Source: Alcanivorax limicola
GTDB taxonomy: Bacteria > Pseudomonadota > Gammaproteobacteria > Pseudomonadales > Alcanivoracaceae
DNA length: 64,000 bases
Direction: 5' to 3'
NCBI RefSeq assembly: GCF_019931215.1
Contig: NZ_JAIOUB010000001.1
Location: forward strand, 310,001 to 374,000
Shown here: in pieces, positions 9,027 to 19,586 of the stretch
Layout of the letters: each line of letters opens with the position of its first letter
How positions within the stretch are numbered: position 1 is the first letter of the stretch
Program-made: the position numbers and the translations under genes
The notes under the pieces: model-generated
Seen by the model: the letters and a program-made list of their open reading frames with translations, nothing else
Told to the model about the DNA's origin: nothing
Databases searched by the model: none

Positions 9027-9056
9027 CGGGCCGGGCTGCCTCTTTTGCCCGGCCCG
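9027..9056 (+). terminator. Strong hairpin after first GMC pair
   Basis: CGGGCCGGGC (9027-9036) pairs perfectly with GCCCGGCCCG (9047-9056). No T run follows, so it may stall or protect RNA rather than terminate cleanly. It lies between the two GMC pairs. Confidence 0.55.
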
Positions 9057-9060
9057 TGCT

Positions 9061-9090
9061 TTGTATAGACTGTCTCCGGTTACATAAAAT
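9061..9090 (+). promoter_or_regulatory. Possible sigma-70 promoter of the second GMC pair
   Basis: TTGTAT (9061-9066) and TAAAAT (9085-9090) are separated by 18 bases, 62 bp before the ATG at 9152. Together with the preceding hairpin, this suggests the second pair has its own transcription start. Confidence 0.4.
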
Positions 9091-9151
9091 AACGTTCATA
9101 ATAACAACGCATAAAAACAGGGCCATCAGGCCTCGCTGTGGAGACAGCACC

Positions 9152-9799
9152 ATGAATAATAATAACCTCCGCGCGTCGCGGCGCAGCGGTGCGCCCGTGG
9201 CCGAGGCAAGTGTTGCCGGTCTTGGTTCTCTTCTGTCCCGCCGCAGTTTCCTGCGTGCCAGCATTCTCACGGGTATGGTGATCAGCAGCGGCTGTGCCAC
9301 GCTGACGGGCCGTCGCGCCCTGGACGGCGAGGCCGTTTACCCCCATCTCACGGCAGAGGAAGCGCGCGTACTCACGCGCCTCACAGAAATCCTGTTGCCT
9401 ACCGAGCAGTTCAACCTGCCCTCCAGTCTTCATGAAGTGCCGACGGTCGCCAACATCAATGATATGGCGGGCGATATGTCTGGCCAGACCCGCGATCTGC
9501 TGGCCATGGCATTGTGGGCCTTCGAACGTCGGCCCATGGCCAGCTTCCGCTTCAGCCGTTTCTCGCGCCTGGATGATGAAGAGGCCTTGCGCTATGTGCA
9601 GGCAATGCAGGCCGGTACCTTCTTCGAGCGCGGCCTGATCACGACCCTGCACACGGTGGTCTGCGTGAATTACTGGCGTGACAGCCGTACCTGGCCGGGG
9701 CTGGATTATCACGGCCCTGTGACCGGTATCTGGGGGGTGCGTCGGCTTGGCAACGCGCCGCTGCCAAATGGTTCTTCCGCTACCCAGCCGACCGCCTGA
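9152..9799 (+). CDS. Tat-exported small subunit of a GMC dehydrogenase, copy 2 (possible lipoprotein)
   Basis: Paralogue of the 6798-7445 product with the same 215-residue length. The Tat motif SRRSFLRAS is followed by ILTGMVISSGCATL. The SSGC resembles a lipobox, so it may be lipid-anchored after export, unlike copy 1. The mature part again has EARVLTRLTEILLPTE and ends with VNYWRDSRTWPGLDYHGP and GNAPLPNG, closely matching copy 1 (YWRDPKTWPPVEFDGP, GNAPLPEE). It ends 10 bp before the second GMC dehydrogenase, its presumed Tat-carried partner. Confidence 0.8.
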   Translation: MNNNNLRASRRSGAPVAEASVAGLGSLLSRRSFLRASILTGMVISSGCATLTGRRALDGEAVYPHLTAEEARVLTRLTEILLPTEQFNLPSSLHEVPTVANINDMAGDMSGQTRDLLAMALWAFERRPMASFRFSRFSRLDDEEALRYVQAMQAGTFFERGLITTLHTVVCVNYWRDSRTWPGLDYHGPVTGIWGVRRLGNAPLPNGSSATQPTA

Positions 9800-9809
9800 G
9801 GGGACAGAC

Positions 9810-11408
9810 ATGCGAGCAATCAATATGCCCCGTGACGGGCTGCCGGTGACCACCGCCCGTGACATGGCGCGGGATGAAAGTATCGGCCAGCAATTTACGC
9901 TGAAAACGGAGGTGGTGATCGTTGGCTCTGGCGCCGGTGGTGCCATGACTGCCTACGAACTGGCCAAGGCCGGGCGCCAGGTACTGGTGCTGGAGGCCGG
10001 CCGTTACCATCCCAGTTCGCTGTTCACCGAGCACCTGGGCGACACCATGACCGAGGTCTACCGGGATCAGGCGACGCAGTTCAATACCACCGCCGATGTG
10101 CTGTTTGCCGAGGGCGCCTGTGTCGGTGGTTCTACGGTGATCGGTGCCTGTGTGATGCAGATGCCGCCGGACAGCCTGTTGCGGCGCTGGGAAACCGAGC
10201 TTGGCCTGAGCAACCTGGCGCCAGCGCGCTTCAAGCCATTGCTGGATGAAGTGGGCAAGGAGCAGTACCTGCACCTCAACGAGGCGCATGAAATCAATAC
10301 CACTGCCCACAAGGTGATTCAGGGTTGTGAGCGCATGGGCTTCAGCTGGAAGCCGGTCAGTCGCAATGTGCGCCAGTGCGCCCTGACCGGGCACTGCCTG
10401 GCGGGCTGCCCGTCGGACCGCAAGATGTCGTCACTGGTCACCCATCTGCCTTGGGCGGTCGCCCACGGGGCGCGACTGATGGCGGACACCGAGGTGACGC
10501 GGGTGCTGATCAGCAACGGCCGCGCCTACGGGGTGGAAGCCGTGGTCAGGGACCCGGATACCGGCCGCAAGATTGCCGATCTGCGCGTGGAAGCCGATGT
10601 TGTGGTTGCCGCAGGGGGAGCAATACAGACGCCGTTGCTGTTGCAGCGCAGCCAGATTCCCGACCCCAGTGGTCAGGTGGGCAAGAACATGGCGGTGCAG
10701 CCTTTTGTGCAGGTGCTCGCGCGCTTCAAGGAAGAGTTGCACGGCTTCCGCGGCGCGCTGGTGGGGGTGGAGATCGATCACTTTGTGGAGAACGAAGGCT
10801 ACATGTTTTTCTCCGCACTGGCCGAGCCTGAACAGTTGATGATTCAGGGTAATCAGGGGGCTGGTGCCGATCACATTCGTTTCATGAAAAGCTACAAGCA
10901 CCTGGCCGGCCTGAATGCCTTCGCCATTGATGAAGGGCGTGGTGAAGTGACCTGGAAAGGCGGGTTGGAGGATGGCCGCAAGGTGATCAGCTGGAATCCC
11001 AGCCGCAGCGAGTTCGAAAAACTCAAGCATGGCGCCGCGCTGGCCGCGCGCGTGTTCTTTGCTGCCGGGGCAGAAGAGGTGTTCATCCCCAGCTTCCAGC
11101 AGATCTCCGCGACCAGCGTGTTTGACCTTGACCCGGCACTGGATGAGATCAGCTATGGCGTGCGCGGGCTCTACTCCCTGCGCATCAATTCCTTCAGTGC
11201 CCACGGCACCTGTCGGATGGGGGTGGATCGTTATCAGGCGGTCGCCAATGCGCGCGGCGAGGTCTACGACGTCAAGGGCCTGTTTATCGCTGACGCCAGC
11301 CTGATCCCCGAACCGATGCCGTCAGCGCCGCACTGGACGGTGCAGGCGCTGGCCAAGCAAGTGGCCCAGGGTATCAATCAGCGCAGCAGGGAGCTGTTCC
11401 TGTCCTGA
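9810..11408 (+). CDS. GMC-family FAD dehydrogenase with probable 3Fe-4S motif, copy 2
   Basis: Protein of 532 residues, paralogous to the 7442-9013 product. GSGAGG FAD motif and GGSTVIGACVMQ are present. QCALTGHCLAGC gives Cys190, Cys196 and Cys200, the same C-x5-C-x3-C spacing. The first catalytic residue is His465 (AHGTCRMG). At the second position, where copy 1 has Asn506 (NPQVT), this copy has His508 (PHWTVQ), so the active-site pair is His-His rather than His-Asn. Both occur in the GMC family, so the two pairs may differ in substrate. The ATG at 9810 follows GAGGGGACAG. It ends just before a hairpin shared with the convergent AACS gene. Confidence 0.88.
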   Translation: MRAINMPRDGLPVTTARDMARDESIGQQFTLKTEVVIVGSGAGGAMTAYELAKAGRQVLVLEAGRYHPSSLFTEHLGDTMTEVYRDQATQFNTTADVLFAEGACVGGSTVIGACVMQMPPDSLLRRWETELGLSNLAPARFKPLLDEVGKEQYLHLNEAHEINTTAHKVIQGCERMGFSWKPVSRNVRQCALTGHCLAGCPSDRKMSSLVTHLPWAVAHGARLMADTEVTRVLISNGRAYGVEAVVRDPDTGRKIADLRVEADVVVAAGGAIQTPLLLQRSQIPDPSGQVGKNMAVQPFVQVLARFKEELHGFRGALVGVEIDHFVENEGYMFFSALAEPEQLMIQGNQGAGADHIRFMKSYKHLAGLNAFAIDEGRGEVTWKGGLEDGRKVISWNPSRSEFEKLKHGAALAARVFFAAGAEEVFIPSFQQISATSVFDLDPALDEISYGVRGLYSLRINSFSAHGTCRMGVDRYQAVANARGEVYDVKGLFIADASLIPEPMPSAPHWTVQALAKQVAQGINQRSRELFLS

Positions 11409-11434
11409 CAATGCTCTCGGATCAGTCTCTCGGA

Positions 11435-13395
<1,961 letters not shown>

Positions 13396-13396
<1 letters not shown>

Positions 13397-15417
13397 TACA
13401 GTGCTCCGTCTTCTTTGTCTTCGTCGTCGGCTTCAAACACCACCAGCAGCGTCCCGTCGCTGACGGTATCGCCGGGCCCATAGGGCAACTCGCGGACCAC
13501 GCCAGCAGCGGGTGCGCGCAATGTGTGTTCCATTTTCATGGCTTCAAGGGTGACCACGGGATCGCCTTCGGCCACATGCGCTCCGGCGTCCACATGCACT
13601 GCCACCAGCGTGCCGCTCATGGGCGCCGTAAAGGCCGCGCCCCGGCTTTGCGCTGCGCCGGGAATGAATGCCGGGTCCAGCGCCAGGCACCAGCTGTGTC
13701 CGGCCGCAAAAAGATGCAGCTGGCGATCGACGATGCGAGCGCTGAATTCATGGGTGTCGTCGTTATAGTGCAATCGCCCCCGGCAGAAACCATCGCTGGC
13801 CGGCGTGCCGTGCCACGACAGGTCCAGCAGGGTGTCATCGACCCGTGCTTGCCAGGCACCGCTGTTGCCCGGTGTGGCGGCAGCAGCTTCCAGCATGATG
13901 CTGGCCACCGTGTCTTCCAGTGCCAGGCGGGCATGGAATCGTTCGGGCAGCAGACCACGCCAGCCGTTGAGCCGGGCCCAGGGATCGCCGTCCGCTGCGG
14001 CGGCCAGCGCATCACGCCAGAGCAACGCCGCCGCGCAGAGCAGGGTGTGGGTGTCGGGCTGCTGTGCTGCGCCCAGGACTTCCGGGTGCTCTTCGAGGAA
14101 TCGGGTAGACAGATCGGCCGCGATAAAGCCGGGATGATTCAGTACCGTGACCAGAAAACCGATGTTGTGATCGATGCCACCCAGATGCACGGCAGACAGG
14201 CTGCGCTGCAATTGCCGGCGCGCTTGTTCGCGATCGCTGCCATGGGTAATGACCTTGGCGAGCATCGGGTCGTAATGGTCGCTGACCCGGTTGCCTTCGA
14301 CAAAACCGGTATCGATACGCAGCCCCGGCAGTTGCGGCCAGTGACAGACGCTGAGCAGGCCGGAGGAGGGCATGAATTGATTGGCCGGGTCCTCGGCGTA
14401 GAGCCGCACTTCCATGGCATGGCCGTGGATGCTGAGCGCACTCTGGGTCTTGGGCAGCGGGTTACCCGCCGCGACAGCAAGCTGCCAGGCGACCAGATCT
14501 TCGCCGGTGATCAGTTCAGTGACCGGGTGCTCTACCTGCAGCCGGGTATTCATTTCCATGAAGAAGAATTCGCCGTCCGGTGCCAGCAGGAATTCCACGG
14601 TGCCGGCCCCCCGATAGCTGATCGACTGCGCAGCGCGAACAGCGGCGTCGCCGAGCCGCGTGCGCAAGGCATCATCAACGCCGGGGGCCGGGGCTTCCTC
14701 GATGATTTTCTGGTGGCGGCGCTGCACCGAACAATCACGTTCGAAAAGATGCACCGCATTGCCGTGGGTGTCGGCAAATACCTGCACTTCCACATGCCGG
14801 GCGCGGGGCAGGTAGCGTTCCAGCAGCACGCGATCATCGCCGAACGCATTGCGGGCCTCACGGCGTGCCGCCTGCAATGCGCCCTCGAATTCGGAGGTAT
14901 CATTGACGATACGCATGCCCTTGCCGCCGCCACCGGCCACCGCCTTGATCAGCAACGGATAGCCGACCTGGTCTGCGGCCTGGATCAGCGCGGCGTCATC
15001 GGCGCCTTCTTCGTCGAAACCGGGCAGCACCGGCACGCCGTGGCGTGTCATGTGCTGGCGCGCGGCGGCTTTGTCGCCCATCAGGCGAATGGTATCGGCT
15101 TCCGGCCCGACAAAAATAATACCCGCTGCCGCACAGGCATCGGCAAAGGCAGGATTCTCGGAGAGAAACCCGTAGCCGGGATGAATGGCATCGGCACCAC
15201 TGGTGCGCGCTGCGGCAATGACCTTGCCGATATCCAGATAGCTTTCCCGCGCCGGTGCGGGCCCGATATGCACGCTGTGGTCGGCCATACGCACGTGGGG
15301 CAGATCCGCATCAGCATCAGAGTAGAGCGCGACTGTTTCAATGCCCAGGCGGGTGCAGGTGCGCATGATGCGGCAGGCAATTTCGCCCCGGTTGGCGATC
15401 AGCAATCGCTGAATCAT
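13396..15417 (-). CDS. liuD: Methylcrotonyl-CoA carboxylase, biotin-carboxylase/biotin-carrier subunit
   Basis: Alpha subunit of 3-methylcrotonyl-CoA carboxylase in leucine degradation, 673 residues. The biotin carboxylase domain starts RLLIANRGEIACRIMRTC, has the Gly-rich ATP loop VAGGGGKGMR near residue 160, and EMNTRLQVEHPVTE near 290. The C-terminal biotinyl domain has the biotin-lysine motif EAMKMEH about 35 residues from the end. The start overlaps the liuC stop by four bases (ATGA), and the stop overlaps the AACS start. Neighbouring liuA, liuB and liuC favour this over acetyl-, propionyl- or geranyl-CoA carboxylase, though geranyl-CoA carboxylase subunits are close homologues. Confidence 0.92.
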
Positions 15418-16217
15418 GATGTTTCTCCGTAGCGGTCCGCCTGCCAGGCGGGCGCGCGTTTATTCAGAAAAGCGTCCAGACCTTCGCGGCCCTCATCGGC
15501 GGTACGTAACCCGGCGATCAGTTCAGCGGTCCAGTCCGTCAGTGTGTTGTCCAGCGGTGATTGAGCAGTGCGGGCGACCAGTTCGCGCACGCCAAGCTGC
15601 GCCTGTGGCGCGCCTTGCAACAACGCGTTGACCAGTTGCGCGACGGTGGTGTCCAGCGCCGCCTCGGGCACGACTTCATGAACGACACCCAATGCCATGG
15701 CCCTTGGGGCGTCCATGACTTCCGTGGTCATCATGTAGCGCTGTGCCTGCCGCGCGCCCATGGCACGAACCACATAAGGGCCAATGACGGCAGGCAGAAT
15801 ACCCAGCCGGGCTTCGCTGAGGCAGAAGCGGCTGCTGTCGCTGGCGACGGCAATATCGGCGGCACAGATCAGCCCCAGTGCGCCGCCGAACGCAGCGCCC
15901 TGCACCCGCGCGATGACGGGTTTGCCGGCTTGATCAATGGCGCGCATCAGTGCGGCAAGCCGCAGCGCATCGGCACGGTTGTCTTCCCAGTTCATATCCG
16001 CCATGCGGCGCATCCAACCCAGGTCAGCCCCGGCACTGAAATTGCGGCCGCTGGCAGCCAGCACGATGACGCGGGCCGCACTGTCACCCGCCTGGGCAAA
16101 GGCCGCCGTCAGATCCGCGATGACCTGGTCGTCAAAGGCATTGTGCTTGGCCGGGCGGTTTAACGTGATACGTGCTACCGGCCCGTCTATGTTCAGTGCC
16201 ACTGCTGTGTCAGACAT
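15414..16217 (-). CDS. liuC: Methylglutaconyl-CoA hydratase (enoyl-CoA hydratase family)
   Basis: Crotonase-fold enzyme expected to hydrate 3-methylglutaconyl-CoA to HMG-CoA. The protein has 267 residues from the ATG at 16217, preceded by AAGGAG; the in-frame upstream ATG at 16271 lies inside liuB. ARITLNRPAKHNAFD and the oxyanion-hole ASGRNFSAGADLGWM (about residues 55-75) are present, followed by GAAFGGALGLICAADIAVAS. The liuB stop lies 10 bp upstream and the stop overlaps liuD. The function rests on operon position, since crotonase sequences alone do not define substrate. Confidence 0.9.
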   Translation of the reverse strand: MSDTAVALNIDGPVARITLNRPAKHNAFDDQVIADLTAAFAQAGDSAARVIVLAASGRNFSAGADLGWMRRMADMNWEDNRADALRLAALMRAIDQAGKPVIARVQGAAFGGALGLICAADIAVASDSSRFCLSEARLGILPAVIGPYVVRAMGARQAQRYMMTTEVMDAPRAMALGVVHEVVPEAALDTTVAQLVNALLQGAPQAQLGVRELVARTAQSPLDNTLTDWTAELIAGLRTADEGREGLDAFLNKRAPAWQADRYGETS

Positions 16218-16227
16218 GCGGCGCTCC

Positions 16228-17835
16228 TTACATGCGGAACACGCCGTACCGGGTTTCCCCGATGGGCGCATTCAGGCTGGCGGAAATGGCGAGGCCGAGC
16301 ACATCCCGCGTGTCGGCAGGATCGATAATGCCGTCATCCCACAGGCGCGCGCTGGCGTAGTAGGGGTGCGCCATGGTGTCGTAACGGGCCACCATGTCAT
16401 CCTGAAACTGTTGTGCTTCATTCGCCGGCCAGGGCGTGCCTTTCTTTTTCATTGAGGCAGCGCGCACTTGTGTCAGCACGCTGGCCGCCTGCTCGCCGCC
16501 CATGACGCTGATGCGGGCGTTCGGCCACATGAACATGAAGCGCGGATCGTAGGCGCGGCCGCACATACCGTAGTTGCCAGCGCCGTAGCTGCCGCCGATG
16601 ACAACAGTAAATTTGGGCACGCTGGCGCAGGCCACCGCGTTGACCATCTTGGCGCCGTGCTTGGCGATGCCCTCGGCTTCGTACTTGCGGCCCACCATGA
16701 AGCCGGTGATGTTCTGCAGGAATACCAGCGGGATACCGCGCTGGTTGCACAGCTCGATAAAGTGGGCGCCTTTCAAGGCCGATTCGGAAAACAGGATGCC
16801 GTCGTTGGCCAGAATGCCCACCGGAAAGCCGTGGATGCGGGCGAAGCCGGTGACCAGGGTGGTGCCGTAACGCGCCTTGAATTCATCGAACTCGGAGCTG
16901 TCCACCATGCGCGCAATGATTTCCCGGGCCGGCATCGGCTGGCGCAGATTGTCCGGAATAATCCCGTACAGCTCCTGCGGATCGAACGCCGGCGGTTGCG
17001 GCGCGGCCATGGCCATCTGCTCGGGTTTTTTCCAGTTGATGCGTGCAATCACCTGACGCGCCAGCGAGAGGGCATGGGGCTCATCTTCGGCAAGGTGATC
17101 GGCAACACCGGACTGTTCGCAATGCAGTGCCGCGCCGCCCAGATCTTCCGCGCTGACTTCCTCGCCGGTGGCGGCCTTGACCAGCGGCGGGCCGGCCAGA
17201 AAGATGGTGCCCTGGCCGCGGACCATGATGGTTTCATCGGCCATGGCCGGCACATAAGCCCCGCCGGCCGTGCAGCTGCCCAACACCACCGCAATCTGCG
17301 GAATGCCCTGGGCCGACATGTTGGCCTGATTGAAAAAGATGCGACCGAAGTGTTCGCGATCAGGAAACACCTCATCCTGGCGCGGCAGGTTGGCGCCGCC
17401 GGAATCCACCAGATAGATGCACGGCAGCCGGTTTTCCGCAGCCACCGCTTGAGCGCGCAAGTGTTTTTTTACCGTCAGGGGATAATAGCTGCCCCCTTTG
17501 ACGGTGGGATCGTTGGCGACGATCATGCATTCGACACCGTGCACCCGGCCAATGCCGCCGACACAGCCCGCTGCAGGGACGTCTTCGCCATAGACATCCA
17601 TGGCTGCCAATGGCGAGAGCTCGAGAAACGGCGAGCCGGGATCGAGCAAGCGGGCGATGCGTTCGCGCACCGGCAGCTTGCCGCGCTCGCGCAAACGTTG
17701 CTCGGCGGCTTCGCCGCCGCCGTGCGCGATGCTGGCCAGCTTGTCGCGGAGATCATCACGCAGTGCCAGATTGTGGTCCCGGTTGCGGGAGAAATCGGCG
17801 CTGCCTGTGCTGATTGTCGAGACGATACGTGGCAT
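16228..17835 (-). CDS. liuB: Methylcrotonyl-CoA carboxylase, carboxyltransferase subunit
   Basis: Beta subunit of methylcrotonyl-CoA carboxylase, 535 residues, moving the carboxyl group from biotin to methylcrotonyl-CoA. Characteristic stretches: [20 protein letters not shown] near the N-terminus, [21 protein letters not shown] near 150, [25 protein letters not shown] in the second half, and [20 protein letters not shown]. The start overlaps the liuA stop by one base (TGATG), and liuC follows after 10 bp. It forms the complex with the liuD product. Confidence 0.95.
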   Translation of the reverse strand: MPRIVSTISTGSADFSRNRDHNLALRDDLRDKLASIAHGGGEAAEQRLRERGKLPVRERIARLLDPGSPFLELSPLAAMDVYGEDVPAAGCVGGIGRVHGVECMIVANDPTVKGGSYYPLTVKKHLRAQAVAAENRLPCIYLVDSGGANLPRQDEVFPDREHFGRIFFNQANMSAQGIPQIAVVLGSCTAGGAYVPAMADETIMVRGQGTIFLAGPPLVKAATGEEVSAEDLGGAALHCEQSGVADHLAEDEPHALSLARQVIARINWKKPEQMAMAAPQPPAFDPQELYGIIPDNLRQPMPAREIIARMVDSSEFDEFKARYGTTLVTGFARIHGFPVGILANDGILFSESALKGAHFIELCNQRGIPLVFLQNITGFMVGRKYEAEGIAKHGAKMVNAVACASVPKFTVVIGGSYGAGNYGMCGRAYDPRFMFMWPNARISVMGGEQAASVLTQVRAASMKKKGTPWPANEAQQFQDDMVARYDTMAHPYYASARLWDDGIIDPADTRDVLGLAISASLNAPIGETRYGVFRM

Positions 17836-19013
17836 CAGGCGGTTTCCTTGAACAGTTCACGGCCGATCAGCATGCGGCGGATTTCACTGGTGCCGGCGCC
17901 GATCTCGTACAGCTTGGCGTCGCGCAGCAGGCGGCCGGTGGGGTAGTCATTGATATAACCGTTGCCGCCCAGGCACTGAATGGCATCCAGCGCCAGTCTG
18001 GTGGCGTTTTCGGCACAGAACAGAATGGCACCGGCAGCGTCCTTGCGGCTGGTTTCACCCCGGTCACAGGCCTGGCAGACAGCGTAAAGATAAGCGCGGC
18101 TGGCGTTGAGCGTGACATACATGTCAGCCAGCTTGCCCTGCATCAACTGGAACTCACCGATGGCCTGGCCAAACTGCTTGCGCTCGTGCACATAGGGCAC
18201 CACCACATCCAGCGCGGCCTGCATCAGGCCGACAGCGCCCCCGGACAGCACAGCGCGCTCGTAATCCAGGCCGCTCATCAGCACGCGGGCGCCGTCGCCT
18301 TCCTTGCCGAGGATATTCTCTGCCGGTACGGGGCAGTCTTCGAATACCAGCTCGCAGGTGTTGGAGCCCCGCATGCCGAGCTTGTCCAGTTTTTGCGCGC
18401 GGGAAAAACCGGGGTAATCCCGCTCGACGATAAAGGCGGTGATGCCACGCGGGCCGGCATTGATGTCGGTCTTGGCATAGATGACATAGGTGCTGGCATC
18501 CGGGCCGTTGGTGATCCACATCTTGTTGCCATTAAGAATGAAATGGTCCCCCTGGCGCTCGGCCCGCAATTTCATGCTGACCACATCCGAGCCCGCGCCT
18601 GGTTCGCTCATGGCCAGGGCGCCGACCTGTTCGCCGGACACCAGGCCGGGCAGGTACTTCGCCCGCTGCGCGTCGGTGCCATTGAGGAAAATCTGGTTTA
18701 CACAGAGATTGGAGTGGGCGCCGTAGGACAACCCCACCGAGGCAGACGCCCGGGAAATCTCTTCCATGGCGATGGTATGGGCCAGATAGGACATGCCCGC
18801 GCCACCGTATTCTTCGCTGACGGTCATGCCGAGAATGCCGAGGTCGCCCATCTTCTTCCACAGCTGCGCGGGGAAGGCGTTGTCGCGATCGATCTGGGCA
18901 GCGATGGGCGCAATTTCCTTCTCGGCGAAATGGCGCACGCTGTCGCGCAGGGCATTGATGGTCTCGTCGAAATTGAAGTTCAGGGTAGGGTAGTGGCTCA
19001 TAGTAGCGCTCAT
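17835..19013 (-). CDS. liuA: Isovaleryl-CoA dehydrogenase
   Basis: Acyl-CoA dehydrogenase catalysing isovaleryl-CoA to 3-methylcrotonyl-CoA and passing electrons to ETF. The ATG at 19013, with CCGGAGA six bases upstream, gives 392 residues. Family features include [20 protein letters not shown] (FAD region), [12 protein letters not shown] and the C-terminal [53 protein letters not shown], near residue 250, carries the glutamate position that separates isovaleryl-CoA dehydrogenases from short- and medium-chain enzymes. The start overlaps the liuR stop (ATGA). Confidence 0.94.
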   Translation of the reverse strand: MSATMSHYPTLNFNFDETINALRDSVRHFAEKEIAPIAAQIDRDNAFPAQLWKKMGDLGILGMTVSEEYGGAGMSYLAHTIAMEEISRASASVGLSYGAHSNLCVNQIFLNGTDAQRAKYLPGLVSGEQVGALAMSEPGAGSDVVSMKLRAERQGDHFILNGNKMWITNGPDASTYVIYAKTDINAGPRGITAFIVERDYPGFSRAQKLDKLGMRGSNTCELVFEDCPVPAENILGKEGDGARVLMSGLDYERAVLSGGAVGLMQAALDVVVPYVHERKQFGQAIGEFQLMQGKLADMYVTLNASRAYLYAVCQACDRGETSRKDAAGAILFCAENATRLALDAIQCLGGNGYINDYPTGRLLRDAKLYEIGAGTSEIRRMLIGRELFKETA

Positions 19014-19420
19014 GCGGATTCTCCGGAGAGGGTGCTGGGGTCTGCGGTGCGCATGGCGTCCTGGCAACGGCGTTCCGCTTCATCGAGTTCGATCTGCATG
19101 ACTTCAATGTCATGCAGCTGGCGCAGCAGTTGCGCCCGTTTTTCGGCAATCTTGCCCAGCAGGGCTTTCAGCTGGGTCTGGTTGTTGTCGGCGTCGGGGT
19201 TATACAGCTCGATCAGCTCGCGGCTTTCTGCCAGCGAGAAACCAAGCCGCTTGCCGCGCAGGATCAATTTGAGCCTGACCCGGTCTGCGGGGGTATAGAT
19301 CCGCGTCTGGCCGCGGCGCTCCGGGCTCAGCAGGCCCATATCCTCATAGAAGCGGATAGTGCGCGTGGTGATGTCCAGTTCGCGGGCCAGTTCGCCGATG
19401 CTGTGGGTCTTTTTTGTCAT
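19010..19420 (-). CDS. liuR: MerR-family regulator of leucine/isovalerate catabolism
   Basis: Protein of 136 residues with an N-terminal MerR winged helix ([47 protein letters not shown]...) and a C-terminal coiled coil (about residues 75-125). There is no cysteine metal centre, as expected for a regulator sensing a CoA ester or related metabolite. It is first in the liu operon and overlaps liuA, so it probably autoregulates. A palindrome (ACGTTAACGT core) lies 20 bp before its start. Confidence 0.92.
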   Translation of the reverse strand: MTKKTHSIGELARELDITTRTIRFYEDMGLLSPERRGQTRIYTPADRVRLKLILRGKRLGFSLAESRELIELYNPDADNNQTQLKALLGKIAEKRAQLLRQLHDIEVMQIELDEAERRCQDAMRTADPSTLSGESA

Positions 19421-19439
19421 GGGCGAACGCTACCCCAAG

Positions 19440-19455
19440 TTGACGTTAACGTAAA
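19440..19455 (-). promoter_or_regulatory. LiuR-type operator
   Basis: TTGACGTTAACGTAAA (plus strand) is a 16-bp near-palindrome with a perfect ACGTTAACGT core, located 20-35 bp upstream of the liuR ATG. It resembles, from memory, the LiuR motif described for gammaproteobacteria. A MerR activator would bind between the promoter elements. Confidence 0.65.
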
Positions 19456-19586
19456 GTGCGGATTGATGGCGGAAAGAGGGCCGGGACGGCGGCTCGCAGC
19501 ACCCCGATGAGCGCCGTGTACAAGGGGCTGGCGAGCGCCGGAAGCCGGTGTTACCTTAGCGCGTCATCGCAAGGAGATGGCGCTGA

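Noticed and set aside
13525-15432. 635-codon open frame on the plus strand opposite liuD
   Set aside because: Shadow of the GC-rich liuD gene; the translation has no family resemblance and no ribosome-binding site, while liuD is unmistakable.
16468-17946. 492-codon plus-strand frame opposite liuB
   Set aside because: Antisense shadow with the same composition bias; liuB is clear on the other strand.
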